A stretch of 64,000 nucleotides of DNA from Desulfocapsa sp. (GTDB lineage Bacteria; Desulfobacterota; Desulfobulbia; Desulfobulbales; Desulfocapsaceae): assembly GCA_030145625.1 (NCBI GenBank), contig JAQYVF010000017.1, positions 1-64,000 on the forward strand, in the 5' to 3' direction. This document shows positions 10,834 to 21,198 of the stretch, in pieces. Numbering within the stretch: the first letter of the stretch is position 1; each line of letters begins with the position of its first letter. The translations under genes were made by a program, and so were the position numbers. Below the pieces are notes generated by a model. It made no database searches and was not told where the DNA came from. It saw only the letters and a program-made list of their open reading frames with translations.

Positions 10834-12014
10834 AGACTGTGTATTCGGGCGGAAAGGTTAAGTGAATCCAGACAGTCTTGAATTTCCCGCCTGTACATAT
10901 CATTCATGATCAACACCGTATCCGGATGAAAGGTATCCAGAAACTCCGGTGACACCACCAGCTGCCCGGAACCGGGTATGTATTTCCCCTGTTTCCCCGG
11001 ATTGATGTCGACAACATATTGAATTATGCCAGGATCAGGTAATTGATTGAGGAGCGTTACCCCTTTTGATCCTGCCCCCCACAAGACAATTTTTCTACCG
11101 CATTGCAGTTCAGTCCCTATCAGTTCCTCAACTTTTTCATATCTTTTCCCGCTACAGAGAGCAAACTCTTCTGCCATCCTGAAAATTGCATTTTCAGCCA
11201 TTTCCTCCCCGGAAGAAATGGCCACATTCCCCTCTGCCTGGGGAAATGCGTCAACGAACAAATACTGTCCACCAAATCCGGATTGTATCTCTCCACAATG
11301 AAATCCTGTATGTTCAAGGAGATACCGGAGGGATAATGGAGTAAAATATGTATAATGCTCATAGATAACATCCCATATCGAACACTGTTCCAGCATATAT
11401 GCTCCATCTGGAATTTCCAGAAAAAGGAGTGCATCTTTGCCATTCATGGCCTGGCGTATGGTTTTGAGGAAAGGAACAGGATCCGACAAATGTTCCAACA
11501 CATGTCGCGAGGCGTAGCACTTTGCCGGGATGTCAAAATAGTGTTCGGTAAAGGTGTCGGAAACAATAATAATATCTGAGAGATCACGTTCTTCAAGAGG
11601 ATCAGCAGTCGGTTCAAATCCGGTCCCCGTGCAGTTTCCCAGGCGGGTGAAGAGCTGCAGGAACTCTCCTTTGCCGCAGCCTATATCGATGATCCCCTGC
11701 CCAGAAAGATTGTAAGTATCCAGGAGTCTTTCCACCTGCTGTGCAGCATAACTCCGGTAACGTTTCGAGAAATGAAGGGAATTCTCATATCCCGGCTGAT
11801 AGCGGACAATGGCCGGATTGAACTGACGGTTATAGATATGAGAGCAGTGGTCGCAGAGAACCAGTTCAATATCTCCCCTGATGACAGCCTGGGCCTCCTC
11901 AACAGATTGACGGAGAACATTGCAGAATACCGGCATATTTTGCATCCGTACAAGAACCTTGCTCTCTGCGTTCTTGCACACCGGACATGGCATATTTGCC
12001 TGCAACTCTTTCAT
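10830..12014 (-). CDS. Class I SAM-dependent methyltransferase, zinc-ribbon C-methyltransferase family
   Basis: N-terminal 'CPVCKN...CDHC', 'IIDIGCGKGEFLQLF', C-terminal 'IVLWGAGSKGVTLLNQL..YVVDINPGKQGKYIPGSG'. Confidence 0.88.
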   Translation of the reverse strand: MKELQANMPCPVCKNAESKVLVRMQNMPVFCNVLRQSVEEAQAVIRGDIELVLCDHCSHIYNRQFNPAIVRYQPGYENSLHFSKRYRSYAAQQVERLLDTYNLSGQGIIDIGCGKGEFLQLFTRLGNCTGTGFEPTADPLEERDLSDIIIVSDTFTEHYFDIPAKCYASRHVLEHLSDPVPFLKTIRQAMNGKDALLFLEIPDGAYMLEQCSIWDVIYEHYTYFTPLSLRYLLEHTGFHCGEIQSGFGGQYLFVDAFPQAEGNVAISSGEEMAENAIFRMAEEFALCSGKRYEKVEELIGTELQCGRKIVLWGAGSKGVTLLNQLPDPGIIQYVVDINPGKQGKYIPGSGQLVVSPEFLDTFHPDTVLIMNDMYRREIQDCLDSLNLSARIHSL

Positions 12015-12020
12015 GTTTTG

Positions 12021-13235
12021 CTATTTTTTACTGAGACTCTTAATTTCATTGGATAAGGGGATAAGTTCACACTTGATATCCAACAAGGTTAACTGATTTC
12101 TTATTTCTTCCATATAGACGGGGTTCATTGCAAGGACGATATCCGGTTGAGCACTGACAAGACTTTCGGGTGCGACCACTCGATGCCCACTGCCCGGAAG
12201 GTACCAGCCCTGTTTATGAGGATTGATATCCACCACAAAATCCACTGTTGAAGGACATTTCAATGTCGCAAGAAAGGCAACCGCTTTTGAGCCCCCTCCC
12301 CAGAGAACGACTTTCTTGTTCTGTGCATGCCATGCCTGCAGCAACTGTTGCCATCTCCGGATATGTTGCCTGACAGCTACAGAAAATAAGTCAACAAGAT
12401 GGCCGACATTATAGCCCTGACCGATTTCAATCAGTTCTGCTGCCGGGGTATCTATGGGCAAGGCCTCGATCATCAGATATTGCTGATCGTATCCGTTCAT
12501 AACAGCAAGAACCTTGAAGCCACATTGCTGAAAAAGAATAACAAGTGACTCACGGGTAAAATAAGAGCAGTGTTCATAATAGATATCCCAAAATCTCGAT
12601 TCCTCAAGAATCGGGCTGGTATTCGGTACCTGGAAGAAGACAGTCGGCCTATTGCCCGGAGCAATCGACTTACGGATACACCCGAGAAAATGACGTACAT
12701 CGGTTATGTGTTCAAGGGTCATTTTGCAGATAATACAATCCGCTTGTTCCCCCTCATACTTCTCTGGGAAAAGACGTTTATGAATGATCACCTTTTCAGA
12801 AAGATCAGCAAATGACCTTTCGGGAACATACGACGGATCATACCCGATTCCCCTGTTGCTCCCCATACTGCACAAGAGATTGAGAAAATCACCTTTGCCG
12901 CAGCCGATCTCAAGGATGATTTTGTTACGAAGATGATAACTCTTGAACAGACGGGATGCCAGTTCATGATTAAAGGTGTTGAAAACATCAGAATGCGCCT
13001 GATTTTCTTCATACTTCCGGTCGTAAATGCAGATCTGCGGATCGTATGCTGCATTAAATACAAACCCGCAGGCAGGACAATAGACCAGTAAGACATCTCC
13101 CCTGTTGATGCCTGTGGCCTCTTCAAGGCTTTGACAAAGTATAACACTGTTAGCAGGCTGTGCTGTACAGCAGTAAAAAGGATCGTTTTCCACTGCCTGT
13201 TGGCATGAAGGACAGATGCTGGCTAATGCGTTCAT
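12021..13235 (-). CDS. Class I SAM-dependent methyltransferase, zinc-ribbon C-methyltransferase family (paralogue of the adjacent gene)
   Basis: 'CPSCQQ...CPACGFVFN', 'ILEIGCGKGDFLNLL', 'VVLWGGGSKAVAFLATL..FVVDINPHKQGWYLPGSGHRVVAPE'. Confidence 0.88.
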   Translation of the reverse strand: MNALASICPSCQQAVENDPFYCCTAQPANSVILCQSLEEATGINRGDVLLVYCPACGFVFNAAYDPQICIYDRKYEENQAHSDVFNTFNHELASRLFKSYHLRNKIILEIGCGKGDFLNLLCSMGSNRGIGYDPSYVPERSFADLSEKVIIHKRLFPEKYEGEQADCIICKMTLEHITDVRHFLGCIRKSIAPGNRPTVFFQVPNTSPILEESRFWDIYYEHCSYFTRESLVILFQQCGFKVLAVMNGYDQQYLMIEALPIDTPAAELIEIGQGYNVGHLVDLFSVAVRQHIRRWQQLLQAWHAQNKKVVLWGGGSKAVAFLATLKCPSTVDFVVDINPHKQGWYLPGSGHRVVAPESLVSAQPDIVLAMNPVYMEEIRNQLTLLDIKCELIPLSNEIKSLSKK

Positions 13236-14623
13236 ACCGTGGACTCCGGATGTTTTTCACGAAACAGCGTAACGATATGCAGAAGAATTATTATCCAGAT
13301 CATAACCTGCAAGAAAACAAAGCTGACATCATAGCCCAGATAGAGTGCAGCGCTCATTGCGGCAGTAACAGGATAGTGCTGCAGCACCACAGGCAGCAAC
13401 GGTTCCAGATACATCCAGAGTGCAGTTGCCGCAAGTAAAAAAGCAACGATTGACCCCCTGGTTCTGTCCCTGAATTTTCTATTTAGTCCGACGACACAAA
13501 GAAACAGAAAACCTGCCGCCAGGGTCAGCGCCTGCGGCAAAATTGTGAAATACTCGTGGACAGGAACACTCTTGACAGAAGGAATCGGCCTTACCTCGAC
13601 ATTGCCGAACGTCAGGTCGACATGATGAGCAATGAGCAGTACCCCACCGTAACCAGGATTTTTCCGGTCCGCAGTCTGCTGCAAAGACCATTCATCCGGC
13701 TCTTCCTCTCCCTGCGGCCATGCTTTGAGAAAATAGCGGGTCTTAAAGGCGAAGGTCTGCACCTGGGAGCGTAAGAGATAGGTTTTGCCAACTTCCAGTA
13801 CATAAGGCAAGGCAACGGAAAGATCGTTTATGGGCCTGGTGTTGATATTAAAACCAGCCAACCCGTTTTTGGGGAAAGTGTACCAGTGAATGGCTCCGAC
13901 CGGGAACCAGCCGCAATGAGGCTGACCGCAAGCTATCGGTGAGTCGGTGTGTCCGTTCCAATGCAAGATCAAGCCGAGACCGGGACTGACACTCTCCAGA
14001 GAATCATAAGCGGAATCATCTATACCATTCAGGGTGAAAGGGACTAGAACCTCATAGCTTGCCCAGGTGCCATCACCGAGGGCCAGGGCGCGGTCATAGC
14101 CAATAGAGTCCGATGCCGTGCGAATGCCGGATTCGGTTATTTCCCACATTCCGTCAACCACCTGGACTGCATCTTGAATACTATCCACCTTTGCCCATTC
14201 CACCATGTACGGCAGCGGCCAGAGATGACTCTGGTAGTCAACTGTCACACGCTGAACATCCCTGCTCTTGTCTTTCAGAATCCTGGTAATTTCAATGCTG
14301 TTGCTTCCGCATTGTAAACCGCCTGCATCAATTTCAACGTTAAAATCTCCGGGAGCAGACAAGCGCCTGGAATCAGGTCCACTATGCAGGGCGTGCTCCG
14401 GCCCTTCATTTACCCTGAAAGACAAGGAAGAAACCTGATCATAATTGCTGACACGACCGGGAATATTCACCCGTGGCTGGGTCAGACCGGGGAAGCCAAA
14501 TTGCTGTTCTTCGCCGTACCATACCTGGATGGCTTCCGTTGCCTGAATCTCAGAGAGTAAAGAACAAAAAATGAAAACAAGACAGGCGCCACAACAGCAA
14601 AAAACTGTTCTCCCGCTCACCAT
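13232..14623 (-). CDS. Hypothetical secreted/membrane protein with possible concanavalin-like region and C-terminal TM helices
   Basis: Start at 14623 (MVSGRTVFCCCGACLVF) overlaps the upstream stop region; signal-like N-terminus and hydrophobic helices near the C-terminus. Confidence 0.7.
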   Translation of the reverse strand: MVSGRTVFCCCGACLVFIFCSLLSEIQATEAIQVWYGEEQQFGFPGLTQPRVNIPGRVSNYDQVSSLSFRVNEGPEHALHSGPDSRRLSAPGDFNVEIDAGGLQCGSNSIEITRILKDKSRDVQRVTVDYQSHLWPLPYMVEWAKVDSIQDAVQVVDGMWEITESGIRTASDSIGYDRALALGDGTWASYEVLVPFTLNGIDDSAYDSLESVSPGLGLILHWNGHTDSPIACGQPHCGWFPVGAIHWYTFPKNGLAGFNINTRPINDLSVALPYVLEVGKTYLLRSQVQTFAFKTRYFLKAWPQGEEEPDEWSLQQTADRKNPGYGGVLLIAHHVDLTFGNVEVRPIPSVKSVPVHEYFTILPQALTLAAGFLFLCVVGLNRKFRDRTRGSIVAFLLAATALWMYLEPLLPVVLQHYPVTAAMSAALYLGYDVSFVFLQVMIWIIILLHIVTLFREKHPESTV

Positions 14624-14624
14624 G

Positions 14625-15866
14625 TCAAACGACCTTCGGAAACGGTACGGGGACAATAAACCGGCCGCCGCGGTCATGATAGGTTTGCTGCTGGAGCAGG
14701 ATTTCATCAACCAGATTCCATGAAAGCAGGAGTACATAGTCCGGCTGCTCGGCAAGGAGTTTCTCCACAGGAAAAATGGGCAGATGATTCTCTCCCATAA
14801 ATTTGCCATGTTTGACAGGGTTTTTATCCACGACCCAGAGGAGATCATCATGCCCTATTCCACAGAGATGAAGCAAGGTTGCCGCCTTGGCTGCAGCTCC
14901 ATAGGCAGCAATCGATTTCCCCTTCTTTCGCAGATCTGCGAGCAGTGCCTTCAGCGCAGCACAGAGTAATTTGATCTTGTCGACAAAATCAAGATAAGGA
15001 TGAATAACTGACAATCCCCTCTCTCCTTCGATCCTTACAAGCTCCTTCACTGCAGAGGAAGCATGCTCATATTTATTAATAAACAGACGCAACGAACCGC
15101 CCTGGACATCCTGTTGCTGCACATCATTGATAAAAAGCCCATGGCGACGAAACAGCGTATTAAGGGCCTTGAGGGAGAAGTAGCAATAATGTTGGTGATA
15201 AATGGTATCAAATTCGCCTCTGCCTAGGAGGTCGCCAACCCAGGGAACCTCAACGGTCATCAATCCATCGTCCTTAAGGAGATGAGAGGATGCCCGTATG
15301 ATCTCATTTGGTTCCGGGACATGGGCAATAACATTGTTTGCTATAATGACATCGGCATACCTGTTGTCTTCAGCAAGTTTCTCTGCCATCTGCATGGTAA
15401 AGAAATCCTTGATGACCGGAATATTTTTTTTCTCAGCCACACCTGCCGGTCCTTTTGCCGGATCAACACCAAGAACAGGTATATTTTCTCGGACAAAATT
15501 TGTGAGCATATAGCCATCGTTACAGGCTATCTCAAGAACCATGCTCGAGGAACTAAGCAACTTGCGCTCAAGTATTTCATGGGCATAGCCCGTTGCATGA
15601 CGAAGATACGCTTCTGAAACCGAGGAATAATAGGGATAATCCTGCTGAAAAAGTATTTCAGGAGCAACTGTTTCCTGTATCTGTAGAAGGCTGCAGTCGG
15701 GACACCAGACAAGGCTCAGCGGCACAAGCAGTTCCGGTTCGCCCAGCTGTTTTTCGATTAAAAGACGGTCAGCAATGGGGGGGGTACCAAGGGAAAGAAT
15801 CGCTTGCAAATGTCGGTTCCTGCAAGAGCGGCAGGTCGTTTCAATGATATACCCGTTTTTGCTCAT
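14625..15866 (-). CDS. Class I SAM-dependent methyltransferase, NDP-hexose C-methyltransferase family (TylCIII/NovU-like)
   Basis: '[25 protein letters not shown]', '[14 protein letters not shown]', '[15 protein letters not shown]', 'GSLRLFI', '[33 protein letters not shown]'. Confidence 0.9.
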   Translation of the reverse strand: MSKNGYIIETTCRSCRNRHLQAILSLGTPPIADRLLIEKQLGEPELLVPLSLVWCPDCSLLQIQETVAPEILFQQDYPYYSSVSEAYLRHATGYAHEILERKLLSSSSMVLEIACNDGYMLTNFVRENIPVLGVDPAKGPAGVAEKKNIPVIKDFFTMQMAEKLAEDNRYADVIIANNVIAHVPEPNEIIRASSHLLKDDGLMTVEVPWVGDLLGRGEFDTIYHQHYCYFSLKALNTLFRRHGLFINDVQQQDVQGGSLRLFINKYEHASSAVKELVRIEGERGLSVIHPYLDFVDKIKLLCAALKALLADLRKKGKSIAAYGAAAKAATLLHLCGIGHDDLLWVVDKNPVKHGKFMGENHLPIFPVEKLLAEQPDYVLLLSWNLVDEILLQQQTYHDRGGRFIVPVPFPKVV

Positions 15867-15887
15867 GATTCCATATGAAGGAAAAGA

Positions 15888-16913
15888 TTATTTTATCCAG
15901 CGCAGGTTTTTATCAAGCTGCCCGTTACACATGAGTTCTTGAAGGTGGGCAATACGATTATATTTCGGCCCTTCGAATTCTCCCTGCTTCAAGCCAAGAG
16001 AGGTGTAAAAGGCCAGCAGATCCCGGATGGATCGCTTTACAGTCCATTCAGGAACAAATGATGGAACTATGTTGGCTATTTTATCACTCGACACCTTGTA
16101 ACAGCGTTTATCCGGCCCTCCGTCCGAAGCATATTCCAACTCGCAGTTTGGTACAATCTGATTAACAGATTCGGCAACTTCGCTGATTTGGTAATTTTCA
16201 GAAGTATCTCCGACATTAAAGACCTGATTATGCACAGAGGCAACCGGCACATTCAGGACCGCTATAAAAGCCCGACAGATGTCCGCAATATGAACAAAAG
16301 GACGCCAGGGACTGCCATCACTTTTGATCAGAATTTTTCCTGTGGTATACGCCCAGGCGACAAGATTATTAACAACCAGGTCAAAACGAATTCGAGGGGA
16401 ATAGCCATGTGCGGTGGCACATCTGAAGAAAATGGGACTAAAATTTTCATCCGCCAATTCCGAGAGGCGTTGTTCAGCCAGGATCTTAGAATGGGCATAG
16501 GGGGTAACCGGATTCATAGGGGAGCTTTCATCTATCAAATCTGAACCGGAAGCCCCGTAGATACTGCATGACGAGGCAAAAAGAAAGTATTTAACTCCCG
16601 CTTTTTTGGCCAATTCCGCCAACCGTACCGTGGCCAGATAGTTTATCTCCATGGTCAGCTGTGGATCAAGGTCGCCAAGTGGATCGTTGGAAAGACCAGC
16701 CAGATGAATTACTGCGTCACAGCCTGCCACATCTTCGACAGTGACATCCCTGATATCCTTGTGAAGAGAAGGCACCGGCGCCGGTGCCTGGCCAAAGAGA
16801 GACGATTCATAGAGATCGCTGTCAATCCCTTGGACCTGGTAGCCGTGTACCGTGAGCATGGGAATCAAAAGGGAACCTATATACCCATTATGTCCAGTGA
16901 CAAGGATTTTCAT
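15888..16913 (-). CDS. NAD-dependent epimerase/dehydratase (extended SDR)
   Basis: 'MKILVTGHNGYIGSLLIPML', 'VIHLAGLSNDP', 'SSCSIYGASGSDLIDE', 'PYAHSKILAEQ'. Start chosen at MKILVTG, overlapping the upstream stop. Confidence 0.92.
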   Translation of the reverse strand: MKILVTGHNGYIGSLLIPMLTVHGYQVQGIDSDLYESSLFGQAPAPVPSLHKDIRDVTVEDVAGCDAVIHLAGLSNDPLGDLDPQLTMEINYLATVRLAELAKKAGVKYFLFASSCSIYGASGSDLIDESSPMNPVTPYAHSKILAEQRLSELADENFSPIFFRCATAHGYSPRIRFDLVVNNLVAWAYTTGKILIKSDGSPWRPFVHIADICRAFIAVLNVPVASVHNQVFNVGDTSENYQISEVAESVNQIVPNCELEYASDGGPDKRCYKVSSDKIANIVPSFVPEWTVKRSIRDLLAFYTSLGLKQGEFEGPKYNRIAHLQELMCNGQLDKNLRWIK

Positions 16914-17686
16914 GATTGCAGCTCCGGTATCCAGAAGGCTGAACCGGAGTTCCACAACCCCTTCAGATATTCCCAGTCCCCCACCGTATCCATACACTGC
17001 CACTCCCCTTCATGCTGCCACGCCATAAGCTGATGATCAATTATCAAGCGGTTAATAGGCTCTGCCTCCCACTGTTCATTGTCACTATGAATATAATTGA
17101 GCGCTTCCGGTTCAAGAATGGCATAGCCGCTGTTAACCCACCTATCTGCCATACGTGGTTTTTCCTGAAAACCGGTAACCTCACCATCCGTCAGTTCCAT
17201 AATACCAAAACGTGATCTTGGGTGCACGGCTGCAACAGTTGCCAGGCGACCGTGGTTTTTATGGAAATCAAGCATTGTATCAAGCTGAAGGTCGGACAGC
17301 CCATCACACCAGGCAAGGAAAAAGGGTTGTTCGTCGAGAAAAGGACGAATGCGTCTCAACCGTCCTCCCGTACGTGTATCCAGGCCGGTATCAACCAGCC
17401 GCACACTTAAAGATGCATCTTGAGAACAAAGGCTTATACACTGCGACGATTCACTGATTTGAACAGTTTTGGCAATAGGCTCCAGATATTCCTGCAGCGC
17501 CACAACGACCTGTTTTGACTGATAGCCAACGGCAATAACAATCTCATTAATTCCATATGCCTGAAAATAGTGCATGATATGGCAAATAATGGGGATTCCA
17601 CCGATGGTAACCAGTGGTTTGGGCAAATTTGTGCTCTCAGCGCACATACGACGACCTTTCCCCCCGGCCAGAATAACAGCTTTCAT
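16910..17686 (-). CDS. rfbF: Glucose-1-phosphate cytidylyltransferase-like nucleotidyltransferase
   Basis: 'MKAVILAGGKGRRMCAESTNLPKPLVTIGGIPIICHIMHYF', 'LVDTGLDTRTGGRLRRI', 'GFQEKPRMADRWVNSGYAILEPE' match the RfbF pattern. Confidence 0.8.
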   Translation of the reverse strand: MKAVILAGGKGRRMCAESTNLPKPLVTIGGIPIICHIMHYFQAYGINEIVIAVGYQSKQVVVALQEYLEPIAKTVQISESSQCISLCSQDASLSVRLVDTGLDTRTGGRLRRIRPFLDEQPFFLAWCDGLSDLQLDTMLDFHKNHGRLATVAAVHPRSRFGIMELTDGEVTGFQEKPRMADRWVNSGYAILEPEALNYIHSDNEQWEAEPINRLIIDHQLMAWQHEGEWQCMDTVGDWEYLKGLWNSGSAFWIPELQS

Positions 17687-17725
17687 AATCTATTTAGACA
17701 GACAAACTTGTATTGTTTTCATTGC

Positions 17726-18682
17726 TTATTCCGTACTTCCTTTGCCAGCCAGGTATTTTTCTAATCGGATAAGAGTATTCTCCATTCCCGGGAAAAAAAT
17801 AAGCAGTGGATCAGCAAGAAGCCTGGCCCAGTTTTGGTTCACACCCAGCCATTTCAAGACAGCTACCTGGCAGTCAAATTTTTCTTGAGCAGTCAGTTCA
17901 GGAACACGAGCAATACATTTAAAGTATTCTGATAAAATTCGCCAGTGAGGAAAAACAAACCTTCCTTTAAGTTTCGGATCAAACCATTGTCCACGCATGT
18001 GGTGGGCCGGCATGGCACAGATAGACCGCTCAGGATGATCCCGGCAGAGAAACAACGGATCAGGAAGGATGACAAATTTCCCCTGCAGACCAAGTTCTGC
18101 TCGAAGCGGCCGGTCAGAGGCAATGTAACTTCCAATAAGAGGTGTTCTTTCAAGACTCTTTCTTCGTATCACTCCAAAGACCTCATAGATATCCAGATCT
18201 GTGCGGATAAGAGCATTGAATCGTTCCGAAGCGCTTTCAGACTCAAGGGGGCAAGTATCTATGGGGGTGTGCCGGACGACTGATCCTGTCTCGCTGATCA
18301 CGTTAACTTGAGAATGGCAGAGTACTATATCGTTGTTCTCTTCGAGAATATCGATACATTTTTTCAGATACTCCGGCCCAAGTTCATCATCATGGGCTGC
18401 CCATTTGAAATATTTACTCTTTCCAGCATGAAAAACCCTGTTGAAATTAGCAGCAGCCCCAATATTTTCCACGTTACTGAGATACCGTATACGAGGGTCT
18501 CTTTCGGCAAATTTCAGGCAGACTTCAGCTGTTTCATCGATGGATGCATTGTCACAGATAATGAGTTCAAAGTCTGTATAAGATTGGCAGAGAATGGACT
18601 CTATGGCTTTATCGATGAAATTTGCACCGTTGTAGACGGGCATACCGATACTCAGGAGAGGGGAAAAATGATGTAAAGACAT
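17726..18682 (-). CDS. Glycosyltransferase family 2
   Basis: 'LLSIGMPVYNGANFIDKAIESILCQSYTDFELIICDNASIDET', 'KWAAHDDE'. The annotated 18727 start would lie in the palindromic element; MSLHHF at 18682 is preferred. Confidence 0.9.
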   Translation of the reverse strand: MSLHHFSPLLSIGMPVYNGANFIDKAIESILCQSYTDFELIICDNASIDETAEVCLKFAERDPRIRYLSNVENIGAAANFNRVFHAGKSKYFKWAAHDDELGPEYLKKCIDILEENNDIVLCHSQVNVISETGSVVRHTPIDTCPLESESASERFNALIRTDLDIYEVFGVIRRKSLERTPLIGSYIASDRPLRAELGLQGKFVILPDPLFLCRDHPERSICAMPAHHMRGQWFDPKLKGRFVFPHWRILSEYFKCIARVPELTAQEKFDCQVAVLKWLGVNQNWARLLADPLLIFFPGMENTLIRLEKYLAGKGSTE

Positions 18683-18700
18683 AGAAAACGACACTGGGCT

Positions 18701-18833
18701 ACCTTGCAAAATTGCTTTTTCCCCCAAACTCTTCGTTATGAGGAAAATTTTATCCTCGGAATATCAAATATATGCCTGCGGTAAAATTTTCCTCATGCCT
18801 CGATTTTGAACGAAAATTCTAATTTTTCAAGGT
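18701..18833. repeat. MITE-like imperfectly palindromic element, copy A (133 bp)
   Basis: Bounded by ACCTTG...CAAGGT; the ends are imperfect inverted repeats of each other; reverse complement of the element at 20041-20221. Confidence 0.8.
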
Positions 18834-18842
18834 ACCCACTGA

Positions 18843-19859
18843 TTATTCAGGTGAAACCGCCTCTCTTTTTATCGTCCCCACCTTTTTTCTCACTTGATGC
18901 TGAAAAAAAACGACACAAAAGGCAAGACAGCTCAAAAAGGAATAGAGAAAATGCAGAGGAATTGTCTTCAAAAAAAACAACAGTCCCCTTTTCTTTAAGA
19001 AAAAAAGAAACATATCCCTGTTTACAGTGAGAAACAAAAAGAAAAACAAACCCACTGCAAGAAGAAAAAGAGTGTTGACGAGAGTAAGAGAAAAACAGAA
19101 CAGAGTAAGACAGCAGAGGACAACAGACATCCTGCTCTTCAGGTTGATGTTCATGTCATTGTGCATGGTGCCATACTGGAAAATTAGCCTGCTCCAGGGG
19201 ATAGCTCGCAGAAAAAAATCAGTATGCACCATGTCGACCAGGGTCCATTTTTTCAAATGAGTAACCTGAATGGTTTTATCGAGAAAAATCGTGCCGCCAG
19301 CTTGTTTCAAGCGATAGCCCAACTCGACATCTTCAATAGAGGGTTGCAGATACTCTTCGTCAAAACCATTCAGTTCAACAAATCGACTTCTCAATATTGC
19401 TCCACAGCCAGTCCAAAAAGTGAAGGCTTCGCTCCTGGAATGCTGATGGGTATAGTGGTGCAGCAGATTCTTATACTGCGAAACCGTATTCTGAGCCGGG
19501 GGGGTATCATCATAAGAACCAAATACAGCATCCGGTGTCGGTGTTACCGTAAAGGCTCTCCCGATGCTTAAGCAAATATCTGCAGGAATAAGCACATCGG
19601 CATCTATAAAAAGAAGAATGTCTCCAGTCGCCTCTGCAGCCCCGGCATTTCTGGCTCGGCCAGGCCCTCCACATACCGGAAGACGAATTATTGTAATGTC
19701 AGGCCCTTCAATATGCGACAGCACCTGCCCTGTATCACCATCAACAACAACTATTATTTCCAGAGGGAGAGGAACGCACTTGCCAATACTTTTCAGACAT
19801 TGCTGAAAATGACTATCTACTTTGTCTGTGGGAATTATAAGCGATATAGAACTATGCAT
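18843..19859 (-). CDS. Glycosyltransferase family 2 with C-terminal TM segment
   Basis: 'SLIIPTDKVDSHFQQCLKSIGK', 'GGPGRARNAGAAEATGDILLFIDADVLIP', 'LNGFDEEYLQPSIEDVELGYRLKQAG'. Confidence 0.9.
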   Translation of the reverse strand: MHSSISLIIPTDKVDSHFQQCLKSIGKCVPLPLEIIVVVDGDTGQVLSHIEGPDITIIRLPVCGGPGRARNAGAAEATGDILLFIDADVLIPADICLSIGRAFTVTPTPDAVFGSYDDTPPAQNTVSQYKNLLHHYTHQHSRSEAFTFWTGCGAILRSRFVELNGFDEEYLQPSIEDVELGYRLKQAGGTIFLDKTIQVTHLKKWTLVDMVHTDFFLRAIPWSRLIFQYGTMHNDMNINLKSRMSVVLCCLTLFCFSLTLVNTLFLLAVGLFFFLFLTVNRDMFLFFLKKRGLLFFLKTIPLHFLYSFLSCLAFCVVFFQHQVRKKVGTIKREAVSPE

Positions 19860-20040
19860 TATGAGAACGAAATGAGAGTTAGATGATAAGAAATCGCCTT
19901 ATCGGACAAGCCTGTAAAAAGTCAAAATGTATTCTCAAGCGCTGTTCCGCATCACAATCAATCACGACCAGGTCCCTTTGTTACTCCTGCCAGAAGAAAC
20001 CAGTACCGCCATATGCAGTTACTCCCTATCACAGCAGGGT

Positions 20041-20221
20041 ACCTTGAAAAATTAGAATTTTCGTTCAAAATTGAGGCATGAGAAACATTTTACCGTAGGT
20101 GCCCTGCAAGAATCACCCTAACTACGGGTACAAGTACCCTTGGGGTGCATATATTTGATATTCCAAGGATAAAATTTTTCTCATAACGAAGAGTTTGGGC
20201 GAAAAGGCAATTTCGCAAGGT
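20041..20221. repeat. MITE-like palindromic element, copy B (181 bp, inverted relative to copy A, 48 bp longer)
   Basis: ACCTTGAAAAATTAGAATTTTCGTTCAAAATTGAGG...TAACGAAGAGTTTGGGCGAAAAGGCAATTTCGCAAGGT aligns to the reverse complement of 18701-18833. Confidence 0.8.
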
Positions 20222-20561
20222 GGCCAGCAGTAATCCTCCGACAAAAGCTTCCAATTAAACCCTACAATGCAACAAGTTAAAAGACAACATTGAAAGCAAT
20301 AAACACCTCTACGACCACAAAGGAAAGGCATCTCAGCAAAAACATGATTGTCATATAAGCTTCGGAGGAAGCAGTATCGGGGTAACTTGTTTTTTATTAA
20401 ATGTTTTATGATGATTTCTGTAAAATTCTGGATATCGACCCAATTTTGATATAAACTGACAAAAGATACAGGAAGGGATAAAAGCATTCATTGCTTTCTC
20501 TAAAAGAGTTTCCAAAGCGATTTGAGAAAAATTATCTCTATAATTTTGCAGGTAATTTGAT

Positions 20562-21152
20562 ATGTTAACTACTAAAAAATGGCGACACACACTCATCCTG
20601 AAAACAGTTCTACTTCTTACAGCAATTCACTTACACGTACTCTGCAGCTTGGCCAGTGCAGAACCGGTACCACTTTTCAATGAGAGTGAAATACAAAAAC
20701 TCAATTACTCACAAGATGAATGGGTTATTGAGCTAACTCGCCATCAAAACGACTTGAATTCCATACGGGATATTCAAGCCTATAGCAGCAATTCCAGTCA
20801 ATCTGATACTGGAAAGTCTCCAGGGCCGCTTGTCTCCATAATTGATCCGGAGTCAGAAGGTGATGTTTATAAGTCATCTCTTCCGTTACGACTCCTTATC
20901 TATCTCAAGAGTCGACTGGCACCCATCAACATTGAGACCTTAACCGTCAAAGGAAAGCGTGGCATATTCACCTTAAATATCACAAGTCGCATAAAATCTT
21001 TTATGCGACAACCACAGGGTGATGAAAACGCCGACTACGTTATTGATGCCAACATCCCGAAATTAGGAACAGGACGCTACCTGCTCACCCTATCCCTGGC
21101 TGATATTGACGGTAACCAGGAAGAACACAAAGCATTTTTAGAAGTCAGGTGA
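20562..21152 (+). CDS. Hypothetical secreted protein (196 aa)
   Basis: N-terminal signal-like segment 'ILKTVLLLTAIHLHVLCSLASAEP'; no recognised domain. Confidence 0.65.
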   Translation: MLTTKKWRHTLILKTVLLLTAIHLHVLCSLASAEPVPLFNESEIQKLNYSQDEWVIELTRHQNDLNSIRDIQAYSSNSSQSDTGKSPGPLVSIIDPESEGDVYKSSLPLRLLIYLKSRLAPINIETLTVKGKRGIFTLNITSRIKSFMRQPQGDENADYVIDANIPKLGTGRYLLTLSLADIDGNQEEHKAFLEVR

Positions 21153-21198
21153 TAGAACTTCACCAGAAAGAAAAAAACTGAAAAGGAGTGCATCGACA

